From positions 1 to 6,458 of the forward strand of contig CAMQVM010000095.1 in NCBI GenBank assembly GCA_947038135.1: a stretch of DNA of 6,458 bases, given 5' to 3'. Positions 1 to 6,175 of the stretch are shown here, piece by piece (position 1 is the first letter of the stretch; each line of letters opens with the position of its first letter). This DNA is from an uncultured Rikenellaceae bacterium. GTDB taxonomy: Bacteria > Bacteroidota > Bacteroidia > Bacteroidales > Rikenellaceae. The notes beneath the pieces were generated by a model. That model did not search any database. It saw only the letters and a program-made list of their open reading frames with translations, and was not told the origin of the DNA. Position numbers and translations under genes: made by a program.

Positions 1-1885
1 GATCCATGCTAAGCGAAAACTGTGTGTTTACTGCCTCAGTTTGTGGACCTGGATACACATACTCTATTATAGGATATACCTTTGTAGAGTCAAAATCAAA
101 TGGCTTGTACATAACACCATAAATATCAGTAACACCATCAGCCGACTTGACAGTGAAAGTTTCAGGAAACTTATATCCTGCTGCAAATAGGCGTGATAAA
201 TCGGCTGTTTGAAGAGGTAGTATCTCTTTACCCGACATATTATATACGCTACTTACAGGAGTGGTATTTACCCTTGAGTAGTTGTTTATAAAAAAGTTGT
301 TGTTATCTGCAAGAGTTATCGAACTATCAAAATCGCTATTTGATAACACCTTAACACCTCCTTTGTCTATATTAACACTACATATTTGAGTGTAATATGG
401 ATTAGCATCTCTATCAAACCCATTAGCAATAAAGTAAAGAGTAGAGCTTTTTTCATCAAACCCTAATATCTTCTCACAATGAAAATCGCCCTTCGTGATA
501 GCTTTAATTAGTTCTCCATTGGTGTTATATAGATAGAAGTGTCCCCATCCCGAGCGCTGCGACCAACTTATCATTTGACTTCCCGAACGAATAAGCTCTA
601 TTGTGCGGCTCTCCATTGAGGTATTTAACCTCTCTTCTATTATAGATGTAGCCTTTAAGCTATCAGCATTTATATCAACACTACAAATATCTATTCTTTT
701 AAGGTCACGGCTAGTGCGTTGAAGATAAAACTTTGCATTATCGCCACCCATCCACTCAGCAGATGGTGCATTCAACATCTCTCTCTCTACCAAGGTTCTC
801 TTTTTAGAAAACACATGAAATGTTTGATCTTGAAAAGCTGCTACATCTACGCTTTTTGATGATTTTGTATCTGTATCAAATATATATAAGTGCGACTGAG
901 GGGCATTTTTCTCTCCTGGCATATGATACTTATAGCTCTCTAATACAGGACGAGGCTTTGCCACATTGTTTATTACCCATAAATCTCCCACCTTGCTATA
1001 ATCAGTACGACTAATAAGAAAATGCTTTGAATCAGGCGACCATAAAGCATACGCAGATGCCCTTTTTATAAGATCTTTCTTTTTAGTGTCGCTATTTAGT
1101 GAATATCCTCGTCCACCCCATGCAAAGTTTGAATTGCCATCTTTAGTTATTTGGTGCTCTACAATAGTTGAGTCTTTGGCATTGAGCTTCGCCTTCTCAA
1201 AATTTTCTTTATCCATGTAGTAAAGGTTATATTGGCGTGCAAAGATAACAGTGTTGCCATCAGGAGATATTGATGCCCACGATGGATTAGTGTAGGGTTT
1301 ACGATAATCGTCTAGCTCAGTAACCTTAGCCGTAGCGATATCATACTGAAGAAAGTAGCTCTTCTTTTTAGGGGCTTTAAGAGCTTTTGCTACACTCTTA
1401 TCATCTTCGGTTTCTTGCTTTTGTCGATACTCTTCATACTCCTCACGCTCCTCTTTAGTCATATTAACAGTAGACAACACCTCAAAGATGAAACTTTTGC
1501 CATCATCATTAAAGCGTATTGTTGATATAGGTAGGTGCTCAGCATCGTAAGGATCATTTACGATACTTGTAATTTGTTCTGCTATTGAAGCATTATCAAA
1601 AAGAGGCTTTTGCGTACGCTTTAGCGGAGTAGCAATATACCAAAAGCTACCTTTCGAGGTTGTGCTTTTATACCAAAAGGTTTCTCCATCAGGCAAAAAA
1701 TGTGGCGATACTTTAAGCGTAGAAGACATCTGCTTTAACCTCTTTGGGGTGAACCTAGCAGGTAACTCATAGTTACTTTTTGTGACTGATGAATTTTGTG
1801 TAGCGATTGTTTGTGCAGTTGCAGTTTGTGCATTAGTGCCTGCTGAACAAAGTAGCGACACAACACAGATAAATATTTTTTTCAT
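1..1885 (-). CDS. Secreted S9-family (DPP-IV-like) peptidase, C-terminus cut off by window edge
   Basis: An open frame of 628 codons runs without a stop from the ATG at 1885-1883 to the left edge, so the gene is incomplete at its 3' end. Residues 1-19 form a signal peptide (MKK, hydrophobic IFICVVSLLC, likely cut at NA|Q). Residues about 60-570 read as a DPP-IV-type beta-propeller with repeated blade motifs (SWASISPDG, ALWSPDSKHFLIS, a GWGHFYLYNTNGELI segment) and the YKYHMPGE segment near 318-325. Residues 574-628 enter the alpha/beta-hydrolase domain (YPIIEYVYPGPQTEAV at 604-619). The Ser-Asp-His triad would lie beyond the edge. Family members remove dipeptides or cleave short peptides in the periplasm or at the surface. 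A very charged stretch (EEREEYEEYRQ, then KKK) sits at about 145-175. The gene lies 67 bases downstream of the DUF4294 gene and may share its transcript; I saw no good promoter in that gap. Family call firm; exact specificity unknown. Confidence 0.9.
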   Translation of the reverse strand, partial: MKKIFICVVSLLCSAGTNAQTATAQTIATQNSSVTKSNYELPARFTPKRLKQMSSTLKVSPHFLPDGETFWYKSTTSKGSFWYIATPLKRTQKPLFDNASIAEQITSIVNDPYDAEHLPISTIRFNDDGKSFIFEVLSTVNMTKEEREEYEEYRQKQETEDDKSVAKALKAPKKKSYFLQYDIATAKVTELDDYRKPYTNPSWASISPDGNTVIFARQYNLYYMDKENFEKAKLNAKDSTIVEHQITKDGNSNFAWGGRGYSLNSDTKKKDLIKRASAYALWSPDSKHFLISRTDYSKVGDLWVINNVAKPRPVLESYKYHMPGEKNAPQSHLYIFDTDTKSSKSVDVAAFQDQTFHVFSKKRTLVEREMLNAPSAEWMGGDNAKFYLQRTSRDLKRIDICSVDINADSLKATSIIEERLNTSMESRTIELIRSGSQMISWSQRSGWGHFYLYNTNGELIKAITKGDFHCEKILGFDEKSSTLYFIANGFDRDANPYYTQICSVNIDKGGVKVLSNSDFDSSITLADNNNFFINNYSRVNTTPVSSVYNMSGKEILPLQTADLSRLFAAGYKFPETFTVKSADGVTDIYGVMYKPFDFDSTKVYPIIEYVYPGPQTEAVNTQFSLSMD

Positions 1886-1896
1886 TTTAATGTTTG

Positions 1897-1933
1897 ATTA
1901 GTATATTATTAATTAGTATTATTCTATTAGTAT
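1897..1933. repeat. Three direct copies of ATTAGTAT at 14-15-base spacing
   Basis: ATTAGTAT occurs at 1897-1904, 1912-1919 and 1926-1933 (starts 15 and 14 bases apart). On the minus strand it reads ATACTAAT, directly upstream of the S9 peptidase start at 1885. It could be an operator for the peptidase or a local AT-rich duplication. No standard promoter pair was seen in this gap. Low complexity makes chance possible. Confidence 0.4.
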
Positions 1934-1952
1934 CAAATGATCATATTGTAAT

Positions 1953-2534
1953 CTAAATCAAGCCCGCTTCATATAATTTTATCAACTCCTCTATAATCTT
2001 ATCATCTCCTTTCTCATCATATTCAAGCTTAAGGTTTGCCCCAAACACTCGAGCTACTCCCTGCCAAAAGAATGCCGAAAACCCGCCTCGCATCTCCTTC
2101 ACAAGACCATAAGAGCTAGAGCCAGTTTCACGATCAATAAGCTTTAAAAGTATTACTCCTTGATACATAGACATCTTTTTAAGAATAGGTGTATATTGCA
2201 CTTTGAGCTCCTTCTCTACCTCCTTGACATATTTACGCTGCTCCTCTTTACTTAATGAAGGCAGCACTCTATTCATCTCTCGAAGCTTACTTTGCGCATG
2301 CTTAGCAATAGGATATGTTACCCTAACAGCATTAGTAAGACGATCATATTTTCTCTTTAAAACCCTACCCTTTCGGTCATTAGTAAAGACAAAAACTGTA
2401 GATAGTGAAACCCGTTGAATAACCTCACCTGCCTCCATAGTAGTATCATAATGAACATAAGGGTCTACATTCTGCCCATAAGAGACAAAGTGAATGAGCG
2501 ATATAAGTATAACAGCGATATTTTTCAAATTCAA
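1953..2534 (-). CDS. Exported DUF4294 family protein
   Basis: The 193-residue product is recognised by eye as DUF4294, a conserved family of unknown function found in Bacteroidota. Residues 1-20 look like a signal peptide (basic start, hydrophobic IAVILISLIHFVS). The family core spans about 55-183: a basic KGRVLKRKYDRL segment, VTYPIAKHAQSKLRE (72-86), a helical charged region with KYVKEVEKELK (101-111), GVILLKLIDRETG (126-138), then GGFSAFFWQ (150-158) and a YDEKGDDKIIEE tail. The length fits the family. Its function is not known and I do not assign one; the export signal suggests a periplasmic or envelope role. It starts only about 15 bases downstream of the start site predicted by the promoter at 2553-2583, and ends with TAG 67 bases before the S9 peptidase gene, so the two may be co-transcribed. 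Confidence 0.88.
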   Translation of the reverse strand: MNLKNIAVILISLIHFVSYGQNVDPYVHYDTTMEAGEVIQRVSLSTVFVFTNDRKGRVLKRKYDRLTNAVRVTYPIAKHAQSKLREMNRVLPSLSKEEQRKYVKEVEKELKVQYTPILKKMSMYQGVILLKLIDRETGSSSYGLVKEMRGGFSAFFWQGVARVFGANLKLEYDEKGDDKIIEELIKLYEAGLI

Positions 2535-2552
2535 ATAATTAAATTACTTCTG

Positions 2553-2583
2553 CAAAAATAGTAATATCTTTCATAAAGTCAAA
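2553..2583 (-). promoter_or_regulatory. Bacteroidota-type promoter for the DUF4294 gene
   Basis: On the minus strand TTTG (2583-2580) is followed after exactly 19 bases by TATTTTTG (2560-2553), matching the Bacteroidota -33/-7 pattern TTTG-N19-TAnnTTTG. The predicted start of transcription is near 2549, which leaves a leader of about 15 bases before the ATG at 2534. This also supports the phylum assignment. Confidence 0.6.
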
Positions 2584-2595
2584 ACTTTAGATATA

Positions 2596-2603
2596 TATTT
2601 TTG
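2596..2603 (+). promoter_or_regulatory. Candidate distal -7 box for the hydrogenase-like operon
   Basis: TATTTTTG matches TAnnTTTG on the plus strand. No matching TTTG was found 19-21 bases upstream. If used, it would give a leader of about 100 bases to the ATG at 2709 and would lie almost back-to-back with the minus-strand promoter at 2553-2583. Confidence 0.25.
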
Positions 2604-2688
2604 TAACATTAGAGTAGCAATGATGGGTTAAAGTTACACAATTATTTCATTTTTTGCACTTTTTACTTTTTTTTGTTATAGTATTGAT

Positions 2689-2696
2689 TATCTTTG
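2689..2696 (+). promoter_or_regulatory. Candidate proximal -7 box for the hydrogenase-like operon
   Basis: TATCTTTG fits TAnnTTTG. The -33 position holds only a T-rich tract (2661-2674) with no well-spaced TTTG. Transcription would begin near 2700, giving a leader of about 9 bases to the ATG at 2709 or about 33 bases to the ATG at 2733, so this box bears on the choice of start codon. Confidence 0.4.
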
Positions 2697-2708
2697 TAAA
2701 CAGAAATA

Positions 2709-4445
2709 ATGTATATCTCAATACTACAACAGATGAACAGACAGACACCGATTACAATATCTAAGAACAATTGCGAAAATTGTTTTAAATGCATACGAGA
2801 ATGCGACGTTAAAGCAATAAATTATAATCAATCTCAGGCTCAAGTAGTAGAAGATAGGTGTATTAGTTGCGGGATTTGTGTTGAACACTGCCCAGCAAAA
2901 GCTATAACAGTTAGAAGTGATATAGAAAAAGTTAAAAAAGCAATAAAAAACAACTCTACAATTGTTGCATCGCTATCGCCAGGATGGATCACCGAGTTTA
3001 AAAACATAGAGCCACACAGAATGATAGAGGCTTTAAAGCTTCTAGGATTTACACACGTAAGCCAAACATCAATAGGTGCAACACTTGTAAAACAGCAAGT
3101 GGTAGATATACTATCTCAATCAGATGATTGTTATATATCAAATCTATGCCCATCTATAACCGAGATGATCAACACCTACTACCCTTCACTATCAAAGCAT
3201 ATTGTAGGGGTGGTAACTCCTGCTGAGGCTCACGCAACATATATTAAAAGAGTATATGGCAATGATACTATTGTGATAACAATAGACTCATGTGTTGCAA
3301 CAAAAAGCTGCGCTGAAGAGGAAGATAGCAACATCTATGCATCACTTACTTTTGAGGAGCTTAGAGAGTATATGAATGATCAACATGTTGATTTTGAATA
3401 TATACCAGGAAACAAAACCTATAAGTTTGAGCCAATAACAACAACAACAGATAACCAATATATACAACCACGAGGAACATACAATACCGATTTTTTCAAC
3501 GAATCGAGCCTTCAAAACTACACAATTTACGACTATGTAGGCATACCTCGTATTCAAAATATACTATCGGCCTTAGAGACAGAAGAGATGCCTAAAAACA
3601 CCTTTATAGAGCTTTTTGCCTGTAAAGATGGTTGCCTGTCAGGAACAGGGTGTATAGACTCTATCAACTTTATAACCAAAAGAAGGATTATGAGCGGATA
3701 TAAAAGCTGCGAGATAAAGGCTGAATCTTTATCACTTCCTGTCCTTGATCTACGTAAAGAGTATATTCCGACACCAATAATTAGCACTGTAACAGAAGAT
3801 GATATAACATCTGCACTTAATTCACTATATATAGATCAATCTAAAGATCCTAAAAACTGTGGCAGTTGCGGATATAATAGTTGTAGAAGCTTTGCCTCTG
3901 CACTAGCAAAAAAAGAGGTAGATCCATTTATGTGTGTACACTATCAGAAAAAGAGTGCGCAAAATAAGTTTAAGCTCCTGCTGCATGAGCTCTCATCTGG
4001 GGTTGCAATAGTAGGTCAAAATATGAAAATAGTTGAAGCGAACAGAAACTTTGCCTCACTGCTAGGGGCAGACCCTAAAATATTATTTGATACTAGCCCA
4101 GATATGTCAGGAATAGAGGTATCAAGGCTTTTGGCGCATCAAAACCTGATATCAGAGTGCATGATAGGTGGTAAAGATAAAATTGAGAAAGATATACAGA
4201 TAAAAGATAAAATGGTAAGGCTTACCATCTTTACTATTCAACAAAATAAAATGGTAGGGATAATAGTAAGAAATAGGTTTCTTAACGAGGTTAAGAATGC
4301 CGATATCATACAGCGAACAAATAAGGTTATAACAGATAATTTAGAGACAGTTCAACAGATAGCATACCTACTAGGTGAGAATGCCTCGAAAACAGAAGCT
4401 ATGTTAAACTCTATAATAGAATCTCAATCTCTGCATTATGAATAA
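2709..4445 (+). CDS. Sensory-type (group C-like) [FeFe]-hydrogenase-related protein with PAS domain
   Basis: Domains in order: a two-cluster ferredoxin (C22, C25, C28, C32 and C51, C54, C57, C61); a [FeFe]-hydrogenase large-subunit domain, about 83-350; a second-type [4Fe-4S] motif C384-x2-C-x4-C-x16-C409; a PAS-like domain, about 421-520; and a C-terminal coiled coil, about 525-575. This order matches HydS-type putative sensory hydrogenases. The four cysteines expected to hold the H-cluster cubane are present (C147, C195, C305, C309). Residues that surround the diiron site or carry protons in catalytic enzymes are not: the proton-relay Cys is L146, the MPC motif is DSC, the lysine of MPCxxK is T198, and the Met of ExMxC is F303. 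A sensing role is inferred, not shown; a Nar1-like Fe-S role is an alternative. It is cytoplasmic (no signal peptide or membrane span). The span uses the first in-frame ATG; the ATG at 2733 (residue 9) is a serious alternative because it leaves a more normal leader. The stop overlaps the next gene by 8 bases. Confidence 0.88.
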   Translation: MYISILQQMNRQTPITISKNNCENCFKCIRECDVKAINYNQSQAQVVEDRCISCGICVEHCPAKAITVRSDIEKVKKAIKNNSTIVASLSPGWITEFKNIEPHRMIEALKLLGFTHVSQTSIGATLVKQQVVDILSQSDDCYISNLCPSITEMINTYYPSLSKHIVGVVTPAEAHATYIKRVYGNDTIVITIDSCVATKSCAEEEDSNIYASLTFEELREYMNDQHVDFEYIPGNKTYKFEPITTTTDNQYIQPRGTYNTDFFNESSLQNYTIYDYVGIPRIQNILSALETEEMPKNTFIELFACKDGCLSGTGCIDSINFITKRRIMSGYKSCEIKAESLSLPVLDLRKEYIPTPIISTVTEDDITSALNSLYIDQSKDPKNCGSCGYNSCRSFASALAKKEVDPFMCVHYQKKSAQNKFKLLLHELSSGVAIVGQNMKIVEANRNFASLLGADPKILFDTSPDMSGIEVSRLLAHQNLISECMIGGKDKIEKDIQIKDKMVRLTIFTIQQNKMVGIIVRNRFLNEVKNADIIQRTNKVITDNLETVQQIAYLLGENASKTEAMLNSIIESQSLHYE

Positions 4446-5616
4446 CGATTTTTTTATAGAGATAGATTATCGCCTATTCCATGAATTAGGCAGCGTGATA
4501 TCAAGCGATGTTTGCCTTAACAAAAGAGGTGAAGACCGCAGTGTGATGGTACTCAGTGATGGAGCTGGCAGAGGTATACAAACCAATGTTATAGCTTCAA
4601 TGATTGCATCTATGGCTCTAAACTACACCTTAACAGCCGACAACCTATTAAGAGCAACAAGAAGAATAATAGAGACTTTTGCCGTTAATGATAAGTTTAC
4701 AAACACCAATCACCCGTCATTTACTATTGTTAGCATAGATAACGATAATAAGGTAAAGATAGCAGAGTTTGGAAACCCCGATTTGATAATTATAAGGGAT
4801 GGAAAAGAGTTAAAGATAAACAAGAAAAGGTATAGCCTAAACCACAATAAGCGCAGATTAAATGTTGTTATTTCAGAATATAACGCTTTATGCGAAGATA
4901 GGATATTAGCTTTCACAGATGGAATCACAAAGTCTGGATATGCTACTTACAGACTTCCTACAGGATGGGGAAGATCAGGTGTAATAAAGCTGGTAACGAA
5001 CACTTTAAAACAGACTCCATATATTTCAGGTGTTGAGCTAGCGCAAACAGTTGTAAATAATGCAGAGATGAATGATCTTTTTGTAGTCCGAAATGATATG
5101 TGTTGCAGCTCTATATACCTACGAAAGCCACGCAAGGTGCTAGTATGTACAGGACCTCCATTTAAAGAGCAAGATGATAAAGTCATGGCAAATATTGTGA
5201 ATGATTACGATGGCAATGTGATAGTTAGTGGTGGTACAACATCACAAATAATATCAAGAGAGCTAGGTCGTGAGCAGACAATCATCATGAAGCGTGACTC
5301 TTCAGGTCTACCACCAATATCTAAAATTGATGGCTTATCAATGGTTACCGAAGGAGTGCTGACACTTAACAAAGTGAAGCACCTTTTAGAGAGTATAAAA
5401 AACACTAATATTAAAGGCACGGGTATAGATGCTAATTTTGCTCGTATGCTGCTCGAACATGATGTTGTGGATTTTTTGGTGGGCAATAAAATTAACGCCT
5501 CGCACCAAGATCCTCGACTTCCAGTTGAGCTAGAGCTACGTAGAAATGTGGTTAAAGATTTGGCTAGAATATTAGAGTTTAAATTTATGAAACAAATTAA
5601 CATTACATTTATATAA
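4438..5616 (+). CDS. SpoIIE/PP2C-type serine phosphatase with conserved C-terminal extension
   Basis: Residues 1-230 form a SpoIIE-type PP2C phosphatase domain. The metal-binding aspartates are visible: D41 in VLSDGAGRG, D161 in AFTDGI, and D220 in VVRNDMCCSS. The catalytic site therefore looks intact, and the protein should remove phosphate from serine or threonine in a cytoplasmic partner (family knowledge). Residues about 233-392 form a second domain with CTGPPFKEQDD (237-247), VSGGTTSQIISRELGRE (263-279) and MVTEGVLTLNKV (302-313). I recall this extension from phosphatases encoded beside HydS-like hydrogenases in Clostridia; its function is not known to me. No membrane segment is seen. 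The start ATG lies inside the end of the preceding gene (4438-4445 overlap), indicating coupled translation and a shared task, probably reading out the sensor's state. The partner kinase and substrate are not in the window. Confidence 0.87.
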   Translation: MNNDFFIEIDYRLFHELGSVISSDVCLNKRGEDRSVMVLSDGAGRGIQTNVIASMIASMALNYTLTADNLLRATRRIIETFAVNDKFTNTNHPSFTIVSIDNDNKVKIAEFGNPDLIIIRDGKELKINKKRYSLNHNKRRLNVVISEYNALCEDRILAFTDGITKSGYATYRLPTGWGRSGVIKLVTNTLKQTPYISGVELAQTVVNNAEMNDLFVVRNDMCCSSIYLRKPRKVLVCTGPPFKEQDDKVMANIVNDYDGNVIVSGGTTSQIISRELGREQTIIMKRDSSGLPPISKIDGLSMVTEGVLTLNKVKHLLESIKNTNIKGTGIDANFARMLLEHDVVDFLVGNKINASHQDPRLPVELELRRNVVKDLARILEFKFMKQINITFI

Positions 5617-5641
5617 TAAAACAATAACATTATCACACACT

Positions 5642-5646
5642 AGGAG
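5642..5646 (+). promoter_or_regulatory. Shine-Dalgarno-like AGGAG before the small ferredoxin gene
   Basis: AGGAG ends 9 bases before the ATG at 5656. Clear Shine-Dalgarno sites are uncommon in Bacteroidota, and none is seen before the other complete genes here. It fixes the start at 5656 and suggests the third gene is initiated independently after the 39-base gap. Confidence 0.5.
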
Positions 5647-5655
5647 AAATTAATT

Positions 5656-5916
5656 ATGGAAAGAAAATTAGTTGTAAAAATCTGTACTGGTACACTATGT
5701 TACGTAACGGGAGGTGCTGAACTTCAGTCTATCGATGAGCACATACCTGAGCATATCTTAGATCAAATAGACATTATAGGGTCTACTTGTGCCGACCATG
5801 AAGAGACAGAAGATCGTCCTCAACCACCAATAGTAAAAGTAGGTGATGTTATTATACCTGAGGCTACAATCGAAAAGGTTGTTACTGCTATAAAAGCTGC
5901 ATTGGGCGAGGCGTAA
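5656..5916 (+). CDS. Thioredoxin-like [2Fe-2S] ferredoxin lacking the fourth cysteine
   Basis: The 86-residue protein reads as the thioredoxin-like ferredoxin fold found in HydC and NuoE proteins: a beta strand (LVVKIC), the first ligand pair CTGTLC (C10, C15), a GGAELQ helix start, a second strand leading to GSTC (C45), then PPIVKVGDVIIPEATIEKVVTAIK. The family binds one [2Fe-2S] cluster with Cx4C (or longer spacing) plus Cx3C. Here the second pair is broken: C45 is present but residue 49 is Glu, and there is no other cysteine in the protein. The cluster may be absent, or held by three cysteines and a neighbouring H48, D47 or E49. The gene follows the phosphatase by 39 bases and is the last of the operon, ending just before the palindromic terminator. 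It is probably an electron-transfer or redox-sensing partner of the hydrogenase-like protein. Family call good; cluster state uncertain. Confidence 0.82.
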   Translation: MERKLVVKICTGTLCYVTGGAELQSIDEHIPEHILDQIDIIGSTCADHEETEDRPQPPIVKVGDVIIPEATIEKVVTAIKAALGEA

Positions 5917-5924
5917 ATCTCTAC

Positions 5925-5983
5925 TATTACAAAAAAAGAGGTGTTTCAGAATTGAATTCTGAAACACCTCTTTTTTTGTAATA
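5925..5983 (+). terminator. Perfect 59-base palindrome acting as intrinsic (bidirectional) terminator
   Basis: Two perfectly complementary 29-base arms (5925-5953 and 5955-5983) flank a single G at 5954. The stem core GAGGTGTTTCAG is preceded by A7 (5931-5937) and its partner is followed by T7 (5971-5977), so either strand ends in a U-run after the stem. It closes the three-gene operon 8 bases after its stop codon and could also stop transcription arriving from the minus-strand protease gene. Confidence 0.9.
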
Positions 5984-6030
5984 TAACTGCGAGCAGCGAA
6001 AAAACTGCTTCTTAACTAAAAACCATAAGT
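5984..6030. other. Short spacer with one weak stem-loop
   Basis: Between the terminator and the candidate mobile element there is only a small stem, AGCAG (5992-5996) pairing with CTGCT (6005-6009) around an A-rich loop. No coding signal or promoter is seen. Confidence 0.3.
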
Positions 6031-6038
6031 CTATACAG
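6031..6038 (+). repeat. Left copy of 8-base duplication CTATACAG
   Basis: CTATACAG occurs here and again at 6278-6285, directly bordering both ends of the hairpin-rich element. The match ends exactly at 8 bases on both sides (flanking bases differ), as expected of a target-site duplication. Confidence 0.55.
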
Positions 6039-6075
6039 GCTAATTCGCAAAACCTCGGTTTTGTGAATTAGCCTG
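6036..6075 (+). repeat. Long stem-loop at the left end of the element
   Basis: Arms 6036-6054 and 6057-6075 (19 bases each) pair fully in plus-strand RNA, with one G-U pair (6047 with 6064); on the minus strand the same pair would be a C-A mismatch. The left arm contains the element's terminal repeat, so there are three copies of this motif: left end, internal inverted copy, right end. Confidence 0.75.
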
Positions 6076-6115
6076 CTCCCGAAGGGAGCCACCAAGCGCC
6101 TAAAGTGCGTAGGTG
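6075..6115 (+). repeat. Two adjacent stem-loops inside the element
   Basis: GCTCCC (6075-6080) pairs with GGGAGC (6084-6089) around GAA. CACC (6090-6093) pairs with GGTG (6112-6115), enclosing GCGC (6096-6099) with GTGC (6105-6108) and a CTAAA loop. T5 follows from 6117. The second stem needs a G-U pair on the plus strand. Confidence 0.55.
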
Positions 6116-6121
6116 CTTTTT

Positions 6122-6151
6122 GCGAGCTCTTTTAGAGCGCCGCTTTTTTTT
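6122..6151 (+). terminator. Terminator-like hairpin with T8, plus an overlapping alternative hairpin
   Basis: GCG (6122-6124) pairs with CGC (6141-6143) and GCTCT (6126-6130) with AGAGC (6134-6138) around TTT; eight T follow (6144-6151). The same CGCTTTTT (6141-6148) can instead pair with AAAAAGCG (6152-6159), so the two folds exclude each other in part. Probably part of the mobile element rather than a terminator of the upstream operon, which already has one. Confidence 0.45.
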
Positions 6152-6175
6152 AAAAAGCGTAAATAAAAATTGTAT

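Noticed and set aside
820..1014. Plus-strand open frame of 64 codons
   Set aside because: Lies wholly antisense to the S9 peptidase, whose frame is open over 628 codons with clear family motifs; the small product resembles nothing.
1843..1885. Lipoprotein signal in the S9 peptidase (cysteine after SLL)
   Set aside because: The residue before the cysteine is Leu rather than Gly/Ala/Ser, so it is not a proper lipobox; an ordinary signal peptide cut near NA|Q fits better.
2203..2418. Plus-strand open frame of 71 codons
   Set aside because: Antisense to the DUF4294 core, which has conserved motifs on the minus strand.
3342..3787. Two minus-strand open frames of 71 and 77 codons
   Set aside because: Antisense to the hydrogenase-like domain; the hydrophobic composition is what reverse-strand AT-rich coding gives.
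4438..4445. Frameshift joining the sensor and phosphatase into one protein
   Set aside because: Both frames are complete, with a natural stop and ATG overlapping by 8 bases; this is ordinary translational coupling.
5205..5636. Minus-strand open frame of 143 codons
   Set aside because: Antisense shadow of the phosphatase C-terminal domain; serine-rich, low-complexity product with no recognisable motif, and the plus-strand frame is convincingly coding.
6036..6159. Riboswitch or integron attC site in the hairpin array
   Set aside because: No gene lies downstream on the plus strand for a riboswitch to control, no known aptamer core was recognised, and the attC core sequences are missing. The inverted ends plus flanking duplications favour a MITE-like element.
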